Source: Magnetospirillum sp902729445
GTDB taxonomy: Bacteria; Pseudomonadota; Alphaproteobacteria; Rhodospirillales; Magnetospirillaceae
Reading direction: 5' to 3'
DNA length: 64,000 nt
Assembly: GCF_902729445.1 (NCBI RefSeq)
Contig: NZ_CACVCE010000012.1
Location: 124,001-188,000, forward strand
The translations under genes were made by a program, and so were the position numbers. The notes beneath the pieces are model-generated. The model was not told the origin of the DNA. It did not search any database and worked only from the letters and a program-made list of their open reading frames with translations. Positions 52,586 to 62,161 of this stretch are shown in pieces; the first letter of the stretch is position 1; each line of letters starts with the position of its first letter.

Positions 52586-52671
52586 TCATTGCCGGGCTTG
52601 ACCCGGCAATCCATGGTGGCGAAGCTGCCTCCGGCAGCATGGACCCCCGGATCAAGTCCGGGGGTGACGGC
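52586..52671. repeat. REP-like facing palindrome pair, copy 3
   Basis: Palindromes at 52586-52617 (GTCATTGCCGGGCTTGACCC then GGCAATCCATGG) and 52639-52671 (CATGGACCCCCGGATCAAGT then CCGGGGGTGACGG, inverted) form a third facing pair. Stems again differ from the other copies but remain paired. Confidence 0.85.
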
Positions 52672-52730
52672 AGAGGGTATGAACCAGATTAAAGGCTCGA
52701 TGGTCTAGTTTTAGAAAGTTTCTTGCCCAG

Positions 52731-52841
52731 TGCGATGCAAAAAAGCCTTGCATCGAAATCGGTATTGTCGTACCTAAATACCGTTACTGCTTTGTCTCCC
52801 TGAGATGGCGGGATCGGTTCTCCGGTCCCGCCACTTTTTTT
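52731..52841 (+). ncRNA. candidate structured small RNA with terminator
   Basis: In a gene-free, lower-GC stretch, three consecutive hairpins end in a T-run on the plus strand. Stem 1 is CGATGCAA/TTGCATCG (52733-52755), stem 2 is CGGTAT/ATACCG (52760-52783) and stem 3 is GGCGGGA/TCCCGCC (52807-52832), followed by seven T (52835-52841). No plus-strand gene ends here, since the cold-shock gene already has its own terminator, so an independent RNA is plausible. The 5' end and promoter are not identified. Confidence 0.45.
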
Positions 52842-52842
52842 C

Positions 52843-53979
52843 TCAGGATGCCGGCAGTTTCGGCGCCGGCGGGGCCACCTCGGCGGCGGGGCCGTCGGCA
52901 TCCTCGCCCAATTGCACCGTCTCGATGCGGTCGGCCCGCTTGGCCACCTTTTCGGTGGAAATGCGAATCTGGCGGATGTCTTCCGACGCCTGGCCGAAAT
53001 GCTTGTCCAGGGCGGCGACACGGTCGTCCAGGCGGCCGATATCGTCCAGCAGCATCCGCACTTCCTTCTGGATCAGGCCGGCCTGCTCGCGCATGCGGGC
53101 GTCCTTCAAGACGGCGCGCACGGTGTTCAGCGTCGCCATCAAGGTGGTGGGCGAGACGATCCACACCTTGGCGCGGAAGCTTTTTTCCACCACGTCGGGG
53201 AAGTTGGCGTGCAACTCGGCATAGATCGCTTCCGACGGCAGGAACATCAGCGCGGATTCGGCGGTCTGGCCGGGGACGATGTACTTCTCGGCGATGTCCC
53301 TGACATGCTTCAAGATGGCAGTGGCAAAGGCGCGGCCGGCCAGGGTGCGTTCCGCATCATCCTTGGCGTTGCGCAACAGGTGGAAGCTTTCCAGCGGGAA
53401 CTTGGCGTCGATGGCGATCGAGCCGGGGGGATTGGGCAGGTCGAGCAGGCAATCGACGCGCCGGCCGTCGCCCAGCGCGGCCTGGAAGCGATAGGCCGAC
53501 GGCGGCAGCATGGCGGTGACGATGTCGTTCAGCTGAATCTCGCCAAAGGCGCCGCGCGCCTGCTTGTTGGACAAGATGTCCTGCAGGCTGACCACCTGGG
53601 CCGACAATTCGGTGATGTTCTTCTGGGCGGCATCGATGACGGCCAGGCGCTCGCGCAGCTCGTGCAGCGAGGTCGCCTGGCGGTGCGACGCCTGCTGGAC
53701 GCCGTCATCCAGGCGTTTGGCCATCTCGGCCAGGCGTTCCTCGACGGTCTTGGCCAGGCTGCGTTCCTGGCCCTGCAGCCGCTCGGCCAACAGGCTTTGG
53801 GCGGCGGCCTGGCTTTCGGCCAGTTGCGCCAGACGGCCGGTCAGCTGGGCCTGGGCCGCCGCCATGGATTCAATGGCGGCACCGGTCGTGTCGCCACGAT
53901 TGCGCAAAAGCGCCAGCACCGCCACCACCAGGGCGGCCAACCCCAGTCCCGCCGCCACCATCCATGCCATGTCCACCAT
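52843..53979 (-). CDS. rmuC: RmuC family protein
   Basis: This is a 378-residue protein. An N-terminal membrane helix (about 4-24) precedes a long coiled coil (about 30-120) and an endonuclease-like RmuC domain. The domain is seen as ARGAFGEIQLNDIVTAMLPP, VDCLLDLP, IAIDAKFPLESF and KVWIVSPTTLMATLNTVRAVLKD. RmuC limits recombination at inverted repeats; the catalytic mechanism is not established. ATG 53979 is chosen since upstream codons lack homology. The RmuC core is complete. Confidence 0.9.
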   Translation of the reverse strand: MVDMAWMVAAGLGLAALVVAVLALLRNRGDTTGAAIESMAAAQAQLTGRLAQLAESQAAAQSLLAERLQGQERSLAKTVEERLAEMAKRLDDGVQQASHRQATSLHELRERLAVIDAAQKNITELSAQVVSLQDILSNKQARGAFGEIQLNDIVTAMLPPSAYRFQAALGDGRRVDCLLDLPNPPGSIAIDAKFPLESFHLLRNAKDDAERTLAGRAFATAILKHVRDIAEKYIVPGQTAESALMFLPSEAIYAELHANFPDVVEKSFRAKVWIVSPTTLMATLNTVRAVLKDARMREQAGLIQKEVRMLLDDIGRLDDRVAALDKHFGQASEDIRQIRISTEKVAKRADRIETVQLGEDADGPAAEVAPPAPKLPAS

Positions 53980-54046
53980 CGGCCCCCGTTTCTGCCATCG
54001 TCTCGCCGCTTTCATAGCATAGGAATGGTCGAAACCGGAGTTGCCC

Positions 54047-55411
54047 ATGCGTCGAATCCTCGCCCTGCTGATGACCACCGCCTTGCTGCCGCCATTGGCG
54101 GCGGCCGATACCATCGTCACCCACGCCGACCGCGCCGCCTTGTCCCTGACCATCACCCAAGCCGGTCAGGCCTTGGTGCGCGATCGCCGGACCGTCACCC
54201 TGGACAAGGGCGGCCAGGTGTTGGTGTTCGAGGGCGTCAGCCCCCAGGCGCAGGACGGCAGTGCCTGGTTGTCGGGGGCGGGCTTGCAGACGCGCGAGCA
54301 GGCCTTCGCCGTGGGCGGCATCGACGCGGCGCGCCTGCTGGCTGGCGCCATCGGGTCCGAGGTCACCGTGACCTGGCCGGGCGGCCGAGAGGAGCGCGCC
54401 ACCGTGCTGGCCGCCGACGGCGTCCCGGTGTTTCGCATCAACGGCCGGGTGGTCGCCGGCCAGCCCGAGCGGGTGCTGTACGATGCGCTGCCGGAATCCC
54501 TGCGCGCCGCCCCGTCCTTCGTGGCGACGGTCAGCTCTGACCTTACCGGCAAGCGCGAGATCGAGCTGGATTATCTGGCCGGCGGCCTGGACTGGACCGC
54601 CGATTACACCGCCGAACTGGCGCCCTCGGGCGACCGCTTGACGCTGACCAGTTGGGCCACCATCGCCAATCAGGGTGGCACCGAATTCACCAATGCCCAC
54701 CTGCAATTGGTCGCGGGCGAAGTGTCACGCCAGGGGGCGCCTTCGGTACCGATGCGGGCGGCCAAAACCCTGATGGCGGCGGCCGAGGCCATGCCGGCGC
54801 GGGAGGAACTGGGGCCGCACCACCTTTACACCATCGCCCAGCCGGTCACCCTGGCCGCCGGCGAGCGCCGCCAGGTCGCCCTGATGGCCCCTGCCAGCCT
54901 GGCGGTCGAGCGCAAGCTGGTGCTGGACGGTGCGCCCCACCACGCCTGGCGCGGCCGCTGGGCCGATCGCGCAATGCTGCACCCGCAGGCGCAAATGTCG
55001 CTGCGCAATTCCACAGGCCAGCCCCTGCCGGCCGGTACCCTTCGCGTGTACCAGCGGGGCCGCGACGGCCAAGCCAATCTGGTGGGCGAGGATCGGTTGG
55101 GGCCGGTCCCGGCCGGGGCAGTCGCCCAGGTCAGCCTGGGCCGCGCCTTCGACGTCACCGCCAGGCGGGTGCAGACCGATTTCCAGAAGGTTTCCGCCGA
55201 GATCAGCGAATCGGCCATCGAGGTGCGCCTGGCCAATGGCGGCGAGCGCCCGGCCCGGGTCACCGTGCGCGAATCCTTCGGGCCGGAATGGCTGGTTCTG
55301 TCGGAAAGTTCGCCCCACACCAAGGACGATGCCTTCACCGCCAGTTGGGTCATCGAGGTGCCGGCCAAGGGCGAAACGGTGCTGGCGATCCGCGCGCGGG
55401 TCAAAGGATAG
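54047..55411 (+). CDS. exported DUF4139 protein
   Basis: This is a 454-residue protein with a signal peptide (1-20, ending AAA-D). The DUF4139 region spans about 165-450 with the pattern LDYLAGGLDWTADYTAEL, LTSWATIANQGGTEFTNAHLQLVAGE and TVRESFGPEWLVLSES. The N-terminal part contains the YDALPESLRAAPSF segment. It is predicted to be a secreted beta-sandwich protein of unknown function. GGAG at 54037-54040 supports ATG 54047; the frame begins at TTG 54041. It is divergent from rmuC. Confidence 0.85.
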   Translation: MRRILALLMTTALLPPLAAADTIVTHADRAALSLTITQAGQALVRDRRTVTLDKGGQVLVFEGVSPQAQDGSAWLSGAGLQTREQAFAVGGIDAARLLAGAIGSEVTVTWPGGREERATVLAADGVPVFRINGRVVAGQPERVLYDALPESLRAAPSFVATVSSDLTGKREIELDYLAGGLDWTADYTAELAPSGDRLTLTSWATIANQGGTEFTNAHLQLVAGEVSRQGAPSVPMRAAKTLMAAAEAMPAREELGPHHLYTIAQPVTLAAGERRQVALMAPASLAVERKLVLDGAPHHAWRGRWADRAMLHPQAQMSLRNSTGQPLPAGTLRVYQRGRDGQANLVGEDRLGPVPAGAVAQVSLGRAFDVTARRVQTDFQKVSAEISESAIEVRLANGGERPARVTVRESFGPEWLVLSESSPHTKDDAFTASWVIEVPAKGETVLAIRARVKG

Positions 55412-55476
55412 CTTGACCGATGCTTTCGGCTTCCATATCTCACCAGGGCAGAATTCTCGTGCGTTGAAAGCGTCCC

Positions 55477-55989
55477 ATGGCCCTGTTGGAAATCCTGACC
55501 GCCCCCGATCCCCGCCTGACCAAGAAATCCGCCCCGGTCGAGCGGATCGACGACAAGATGCTGCGGCTGATGGACGACATGCTGGACACCATGTACGAGG
55601 CCCCGGGCATCGGCCTGGCGGCGCCGCAGGTCGGCGTGCTGTCGCGCATCATCGTCGTCGACATCGCCAAGGACGAGGCCGACCGCGCGCCGCTTCGCAT
55701 GGCCAATCCGGAAATCGTCTGGGTGTCCGACGACGACAATACCTACGAGGAAGGCTGCCTGTCGGTGCCGGCCCATTACGGCAACGTCACCCGCCCGCGC
55801 GCCGTCAAGGTGCGTTATCTGGGCACCGACAACCAAAGCCACGAGATCGAGGCCGACGGGCTGTTGGCCACGGTGCTGCAGCACGAGATGGACCATCTGG
55901 ACGGCATCTTGTTCATCGACCACATGTCGGCGCTGAAGCGCAACATGATCCTGCGCAAGCTGCTCAAGAGCAAGAAGGACGGCCGGTGA
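55477..55989 (+). CDS. def: peptide deformylase
   Basis: This is a 170-residue metal enzyme that removes the formyl group from new proteins. The three active-site motifs are complete: GIGLAAPQ (44-51), EGCLS with Cys94, and HEMDH (136-140). It is the first gene of def-fmt-truA. The stop overlaps the fmt start by four bases if GTG is used. Confidence 0.97.
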   Translation: MALLEILTAPDPRLTKKSAPVERIDDKMLRLMDDMLDTMYEAPGIGLAAPQVGVLSRIIVVDIAKDEADRAPLRMANPEIVWVSDDDNTYEEGCLSVPAHYGNVTRPRAVKVRYLGTDNQSHEIEADGLLATVLQHEMDHLDGILFIDHMSALKRNMILRKLLKSKKDGR

Positions 55990-56903
55990 GCCCGATGCGC
56001 CTGGCCTTCATGGGCACGCCCGATTTCTCGGTGCCGATCCTGGCCGCGTTGATCGATGCCGGCCATCAGGTGGCGGTGGTCTATTCCCAGCCGCCGCGCC
56101 CGGCCGGTCGCGGCCACAAGGAACAGCTGACCCCGGTGCATGCCTTCGCCCAGCAACAGGGCATCATGGTGCGCACGCCGAAAAGCCTGAAGTCCGAAGA
56201 CGAGCAGCAGGCCTTTCGCGACCTTGATTTGGATGTCGCGGTGGTGGCGGCCTATGGGCTGATCCTGCCGCCTGCCATCCTGGCGGCACCCCGGCGCGGC
56301 TGCCTGAACGTCCATGCCTCGCTGTTGCCGCGCTGGCGCGGCGCGGCGCCGATCCAGCGGGCCATCGAGGCCGGCGACACCGAAACCGGCGTCACCATCA
56401 TGCAGATGGATCAGGGGCTGGATACCGGCGCCATGCTGCTGGTCGAACGGCTGCCGATCACCGCCGCCACCGGAGCGCAAGTCCTGCACGACCAATTGTC
56501 GGAGATGGGGGCGCGGCTGATGGTCGACGCCTTGGCCCGGCTGGATCAATTGGTCCCGGTGCCGCAGCCCGAGGATGGGGTAACCTATGCCCGCAAGCTG
56601 GCCAAGGACGAAGGAAAGCTGGACTGGACCCGCCCGGCGGCCGAGCTGGACCGGTTGGTCCGCGCCTTCACGCCGTGGCCCGGCGTGTGGTGCGAGGCGG
56701 CCGGCGAGCGCCTGAAGGTGCTGGAAGCCAGCCTGGCCGATGCCTCCGGCCCGTCCGGCACGGTGTTGGACGACCAGCTGACGGTGGCCTGCGGCCAGGG
56801 GGCCTTGCGCATCCTCAAGGCCCAGCGGCCGGGCAAGGGGCCGATGGCCGCCGCCGATCTGCTGCGCGGCTTTGCTTTGCCGCCCGGCACCCGGCTGGCC
56901 TGA
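55986..56903 (+). CDS. fmt: methionyl-tRNA formyltransferase
   Basis: This is a 305-residue enzyme that formylates initiator methionyl-tRNA. The N-terminal formyltransferase domain has FMGTPDFSVPIL and the folate-binding SLLPRWRGAAPIQRAI; a C-terminal OB fold follows. The start is taken at GTG 55986, which overlaps the def stop and has AGGA nearby; ATG 55995 in the same frame is possible. Coupling of def and fmt fits their linked roles in N-terminal formyl-Met handling. Confidence 0.95.
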   Translation: MSPMRLAFMGTPDFSVPILAALIDAGHQVAVVYSQPPRPAGRGHKEQLTPVHAFAQQQGIMVRTPKSLKSEDEQQAFRDLDLDVAVVAAYGLILPPAILAAPRRGCLNVHASLLPRWRGAAPIQRAIEAGDTETGVTIMQMDQGLDTGAMLLVERLPITAATGAQVLHDQLSEMGARLMVDALARLDQLVPVPQPEDGVTYARKLAKDEGKLDWTRPAAELDRLVRAFTPWPGVWCEAAGERLKVLEASLADASGPSGTVLDDQLTVACGQGALRILKAQRPGKGPMAAADLLRGFALPPGTRLA

Positions 56904-56905
56904 CC

Positions 56906-57643
56906 ATGCCCCGCTACCGCCTGCTGGTCGAATATGACGGGACGCCCTTCGTCGGCTGGCAGCGGCAACCGCTTGGCGACAGCGTGCAGGGCGTGCTGGA
57001 ACAGGCCTTGGCCAAATTGTGCGGCCAGCCGGTGATGGTGCAATGCGCCGGCCGCACCGATGCCGGCGTTCACGCCAGCGGCCAGGTCGCCCATGTCGAT
57101 CTGCCGCGCGAATACTCGGCCGACGCCGTGCGCGACGCCGCCAACTTCCATGCCAAGCCCCATCCGGTGGCTGTGCTGCGGGCCGAGCTGGTGCCCGACG
57201 ATTTCCACGCCCGCTTTTCGGCGGTGGGCCGCGCCTATGTCTATCGCATCCTCAATCGCCGGGCCCCGTCGGTGCTGGACAAGAATCGGGTGTGGTGGGT
57301 GCCGGTCGGGCTGGATGTCCAGCGCATGCAGGACGGCGCCAACCATCTGCTGGGCTGCCACGACTTCACCAGCTTCCGCGCCGCCGCCTGCCAGGCCGCC
57401 AGCCCGGTCAAGCATCTGGATGTGCTGGACGTGCGCCGCTGCGGCGAAATGATCGAGATTCACGCCGCCGCCCGCTCGTTCCTGCACCATCAGGTCCGCA
57501 ACATGGTCGGCACCTTGAAGCTGGTGGGCGAGGGCAAATGGTCGCCCGACGATGTCCGCATCGCGCTGGAAGCCCGCGCCCGCGCCGCCGCCGGCCCGAC
57601 CGCGCCGCCCGAGGGGCTGTATCTGACCACGGTCAGGTATTGA
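56906..57643 (+). CDS. truA: tRNA pseudouridine(38-40) synthase
   Basis: This is a 245-residue enzyme that converts U38-40 in tRNA anticodon arms. The catalytic Asp52 is in CAGRTDAGVHASGQ. YRLLVEYDGTPFVGWQRQP at the N terminus and ARSFLHHQVRNMVGTL near the C terminus are typical. ATG 56906 lies two bases after the fmt stop. It converges on fumarase, separated by a long hairpin. Confidence 0.96.
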   Translation: MPRYRLLVEYDGTPFVGWQRQPLGDSVQGVLEQALAKLCGQPVMVQCAGRTDAGVHASGQVAHVDLPREYSADAVRDAANFHAKPHPVAVLRAELVPDDFHARFSAVGRAYVYRILNRRAPSVLDKNRVWWVPVGLDVQRMQDGANHLLGCHDFTSFRAAACQAASPVKHLDVLDVRRCGEMIEIHAAARSFLHHQVRNMVGTLKLVGEGKWSPDDVRIALEARARAAAGPTAPPEGLYLTTVRY

Positions 57644-57653
57644 CGAAAGCAGG

Positions 57654-57686
57654 CCCAGGGGGGGCGGCAATCACCGCCCCCCTGGG
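57654..57686. terminator. hairpin between convergent truA and fumarase genes
   Basis: CCCAGGGGGGGCGG pairs with CCGCCCCCCTGGG across a six-base loop, with one bulge. No clear T-run follows on either strand, so termination may need Rho or the stem may only protect the 3' ends. Confidence 0.6.
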
Positions 57687-57703
57687 ACTTCAAGCCGCGC
57701 TGC

Positions 57704-59320
<1,617 letters not shown>

Positions 59321-59418
59321 GGGCTTCGCGTCCTTGGGCCAGAGAGGTCAGGGTAGGTTCGGCCCGCCCGCGACGGGTAGGCATCCGGCGAAGGTCAAAC
59401 ACCTTTTTCGCCGACCCG

Positions 59419-59751
59419 TCAAGGGGACAGGCGGCACTCGGTGCGACCTTTCAACAGATCATAGAGGGCGTCCGGGGCCAGATCGAGACCATTCGGCCAT
59501 GTCACCGCCCCATGCAGCAGGAAGGCCCGGTCGAACAAGGCGGTGTCGGTCAGCGACGAGAACAACCCCGCCTCGGGCGAGTTGACCAAATCGGCCATGT
59601 CGACGACACCCTCGCGCCCGTCGTTGAAGCGAACCCATATCCGATAATCGGCGAGGGGGCGAACGGCGGCAATCCGCCACGACGTGGCCGGGCGCACGGC
59701 CGGGCTTACGGCAACGGCGCGATCGCCTTCGGAGACTGCCTGCGGGCACAC
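59419..59751 (-). CDS. DUF2442 protein
   Basis: This is a protein of about 110 residues. The DUF2442 pattern is plain: VRPLADYRIWVRFNDGREGVVDMADL, then AVTWPNGLDLAPDALYDLL. GTG 59751 is chosen because GGAGG lies nine bases upstream, inside the DUF4160 gene; GTG 59697 without a site is the alternative. It overlaps the upstream DUF4160 gene by 46 bases. Such pairs are often seen beside one another and are suspected toxin-antitoxin-like modules, but no function is proven. Confidence 0.8.
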   Translation of the reverse strand: MCPQAVSEGDRAVAVSPAVRPATSWRIAAVRPLADYRIWVRFNDGREGVVDMADLVNSPEAGLFSSLTDTALFDRAFLLHGAVTWPNGLDLAPDALYDLLKGRTECRLSP

Positions 59752-59966
59752 AGTTCCCAGTCCTCCATCAGTTCGGCGCGGTGTTCCTGCGCCCATTCCA
59801 GCACCAAAGCAAGCGCACGCCGGGGCAAATTTCCCTCGATCACGGCAAGGGTCCGGATATCGACAAGCGCTTCGTCCTCGGCATAAAGCGCATGGAAATG
59901 AGGCGGCGCATGATCGTTCCAGAACATCTGGATCAGGATGCCATAGAAGGTGCTGAGAGTCGGCAC
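59706..59966 (-). CDS. DUF4160 protein
   Basis: This is an 86-residue protein. The domain signature is FYGILIQMFWNDHAPPHFHALYAEDEALVDI, with conserved His residues, then GNLPRRALALVLEWAQEHRAELMEDWE. It is a compact alpha/beta domain. It overlaps the DUF2442 gene and follows sspB by 15 bp on the same strand. It is likely expressed with DUF2442. Confidence 0.88.
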   Translation of the reverse strand: MPTLSTFYGILIQMFWNDHAPPHFHALYAEDEALVDIRTLAVIEGNLPRRALALVLEWAQEHRAELMEDWELCARRQSPKAIAPLP

Positions 59967-59981
59967 TTCTGATCCGGCCGG

Positions 59982-60461
59982 CTATTTCTTACGGAAAGCG
60001 TCCAGCGCGATGACCTTGCCGTCGCCGCTGCCGGGATTGTCCTCGGACTTGGCGGCGGGGGCGGGCGGGGCCGCGGGCTCGGCCAAGGTGGCGGCCTCCA
60101 GCTCGACATCGACCTGGAATTGCAGGCCGAACTTGGCCGACGGGTCGGCGAAGCCGGTCACCGCCGCCAAAGGCACGCGCAGCCGTTCCGACACGCCCGA
60201 GAAGGACAGCGTCACCTCGAACTGGTCTTGCGCGACGTCCAGGCCCCAGAATTGGTGCTGCAGGACGATGGTCATCTCGTCGGGGTGGCGGGCCATCAGG
60301 GCCGGGCTGATCTGCACCCCGGGGAACCGGGTCCGGAAGGTGATGTAGAAATGGTGGTCGCCGAACAGGCCGTCGCGGGCCGTCACCGACAGGGCGTCGC
60401 GCACGACGCCGCGCAGGGCGTCCTCGACCATCTTGTCGTATCTCAGGAAATCATCCGACAT
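59982..60461 (-). CDS. sspB: ClpXP adaptor SspB, alphaproteobacterial type
   Basis: This is a 159-residue protein with an N-terminal SsrA-tag-binding domain (about 1-125; DHHFYITFRTRFPGVQI, EMTIVLQHQFWGLDV) and a flexible Ala/Pro-rich linker. It ends in the short XB-type ClpX-binding tail VIALDAFRKK. It hands SsrA-tagged substrates to ClpXP. ATG 60461 is preferred over the upstream TTG. The adjacent upstream gene is ssrA, which encodes the tag its product binds. Confidence 0.92.
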   Translation of the reverse strand: MSDDFLRYDKMVEDALRGVVRDALSVTARDGLFGDHHFYITFRTRFPGVQISPALMARHPDEMTIVLQHQFWGLDVAQDQFEVTLSFSGVSERLRVPLAAVTGFADPSAKFGLQFQVDVELEAATLAEPAAPPAPAAKSEDNPGSGDGKVIALDAFRKK

Positions 60462-60507
60462 ATCCAAATCACGTCCCCTTGAAATGGCCGCCGGGTCCGC
60501 CGGCGAA

Positions 60508-60783
60508 GTGGGGGGGCTTCTGTTGCCCGGTGCCCCCCCGAACCGCGCTTACGGGTTAAGCCGCAGCGGCAAGAGCAACGTTGTCGTTGGCACTTGTGAG
60601 GATTGACCCGATAACGGTGGTATCATGCCGAGCACAAACCATGCCTTTACTGCCCGCGTCGATCCTGTTTCGCCCCCATGCGCCGGCCGGAACCGGTTGA
60701 TGGTGGAGGCGCCGGGTACCGCCCCCGGGTCCGCAAAGCCTATTCCACATAGCGTTTAGCGCCATAGCCGGGCGAACCCGGCA
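60508..60783 (-). ncRNA. ssrA: permuted two-piece tmRNA (transfer-messenger RNA)
   Basis: The minus strand encodes both tmRNA pieces in the permuted order found in alphaproteobacteria. The acceptor piece comes first (about 60701-60783) and ends CGCCTCCACCA with CCA at 60703-60701. After a 23-base spacer the coding piece begins GGGGGCG at 60677, pairs with CGCCTCC, and continues AGGATCGACGCGGGC. Its open frame gives the tag ANDNVALAAAA with the resume codon GCC at 60591-60589 and TAA at 60558-60556. A final hairpin lies at 60510-60539. A TATATT box and CTGGCA at 18-base spacing precede the gene. Ends are approximate. The T-loop reads GGCGGTA, which is unusual. Confidence 0.9.
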
Positions 60784-60796
60784 AACCCAATATAGA

Positions 60797-60827
60797 GCAG
60801 GAAGGCCGAACATGCCAGCCTTCCTGC
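60797..60827 (-). terminator. terminator-like hairpin after mrp
   Basis: A perfect ten-base stem GCAGGAAGGC / GCCTTCCTGC (60797-60806, 60818-60827) with an 11-base loop lies 12 bases after the mrp stop. It overlaps the likely ssrA promoter spacer, so mrp read-through and ssrA start may interact. Confidence 0.6.
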
Positions 60828-60838
60828 CTGGGTCTTTG

Positions 60839-61963
60839 CTACTCGAAGCTGATCTTCGGTCCCTTCTTGGCACCGCCCTGGATCAGCTGGACCTTGTCCC
60901 AGATGGCCTTGGCGATGTCGCGATAGGCCTTGGCGTGCGGCGAAGAGGGCTTGGACACTACGATCGGCTCGCCGCGGTCGGCGGTCTCGCGGATGGCGAT
61001 GTCCAGCGGCACCTCGCCCAGGAAGTCGCACGACAGCCGGGCCGCTTCCGCCCGGGCGCCGCCATGGCCGAAGATGTGGGCCTCGTCGCCGCATTTGGGG
61101 CAGACGTAATAGGACATGTTCTCGATCACGCCCAGCACCGGCACGTCGACCTTGCGGAACATGTTGAGCCCCTTGCGGGCGTCCAGCAGGGCGATGTCCT
61201 GCGGCGTCGAGACGATCACCGCGCCGGTCAGCGGCAGGGTCTGGCTGATGGTCAGCTGGGTGTCGCCGGTGCCCGGCGGCATGTCGATGACCATGACGTC
61301 CAGCTCGCCCCAGCGCACGTCGCGCAGAAGCTGCTGCAGGGCGCCCATCACCATCGGGCCGCGCCAGATGATCGGGCTGTCCTCCGGCACCAGGAAGCCG
61401 ATGGACATGCACTTGACGCCGTAATTTTCCATCGGCAGCAGGGTCTGGCCGTCGGGGCTGACCGGGTCGCCGGAAATACCCAGCATGCGCGGCATCGAGG
61501 GGCCGTAGATATCGGCGTCGAACAGGCCGACCTTCAGGCCCAGTTGCGCCAGCGCCATGGCCAGGTTGGTCGAGGTGGTCGACTTGCCGACGCCGCCCTT
61601 GCCCGAGGCGATGGCGATGATCGACTTGACGCCCGGCAGCAGCGGCGCCTCGGCGCCCGGCTGGCCGTGACCATGGCCGTGGCCATGCCCGCCCTTGGGG
61701 CCGCCCATGACGTTGCGCTCGGCGGTCAGCACCGCCGACACCGTCAGCACGCCGGCCAGGTCGTGCACCGCCTTCTCGGCGTCCTTGCGCATCGGCTCCA
61801 GCTTGGCGCCGCGCCCGGGCTCGACCTCGATGGCGAAGGCGACGTGACCGTTCTTCACCGTCACGCCGGACACCATCCCCAGGCTGACGATGTCGGCCTT
61901 CTTGTCGGGGTCGACGATGGTCTTCAATGCATCAACGACCTGTTGCTCGGTGACTTCGGCCAT
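60839..61963 (-). CDS. mrp: Mrp/ApbC iron-sulphur carrier ATPase
   Basis: This is a 374-residue P-loop protein that binds and delivers [4Fe-4S] clusters. Residues 1-80 form a DUF59/MIP18 domain. A His-Gly linker (about 91-100, HGHGHGHG) follows, then Walker A GKGGVGKST at 121-129. The cluster-binding CxxC is CPKCG (Cys288, Cys291). GAGGA lies before the ATG. It would serve Fe-S enzymes such as the nearby class I fumarase. The His-rich linker is longer than in most family members. Confidence 0.93.
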   Translation of the reverse strand: MAEVTEQQVVDALKTIVDPDKKADIVSLGMVSGVTVKNGHVAFAIEVEPGRGAKLEPMRKDAEKAVHDLAGVLTVSAVLTAERNVMGGPKGGHGHGHGHGQPGAEAPLLPGVKSIIAIASGKGGVGKSTTSTNLAMALAQLGLKVGLFDADIYGPSMPRMLGISGDPVSPDGQTLLPMENYGVKCMSIGFLVPEDSPIIWRGPMVMGALQQLLRDVRWGELDVMVIDMPPGTGDTQLTISQTLPLTGAVIVSTPQDIALLDARKGLNMFRKVDVPVLGVIENMSYYVCPKCGDEAHIFGHGGARAEAARLSCDFLGEVPLDIAIRETADRGEPIVVSKPSSPHAKAYRDIAKAIWDKVQLIQGGAKKGPKISFE

Positions 61964-62161
61964 GAACGTCCTCTTTTTTTGCCAGGGGATAAGCGAAATT
62001 GCAGCGAACTCTCATATAAGGGGGACCCGGCGGTTTGGGAAGTCCGCTTGAAAAGGCTTCGGATTTCTCCATATGGGCTCCAACCCGGGGCGTGCGTTGC
62101 GCCCGTCCCTGGGGTAGCCTATAAGGCCTGAGTGGGCCAAACAGCGAATGCGAGGAAAAGT

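Noticed and set aside
52374..52601. Short plus-strand open frame over the REP-like region
   Set aside because: The sequence is explained by the palindromic repeats; there is no start signal or coding bias.
60556..60873. Minus-strand open frame of 105 codons ending at 60556
   Set aside because: Its last 11 codons are the tmRNA tag. The rest is tRNA-like and spacer RNA, not protein.
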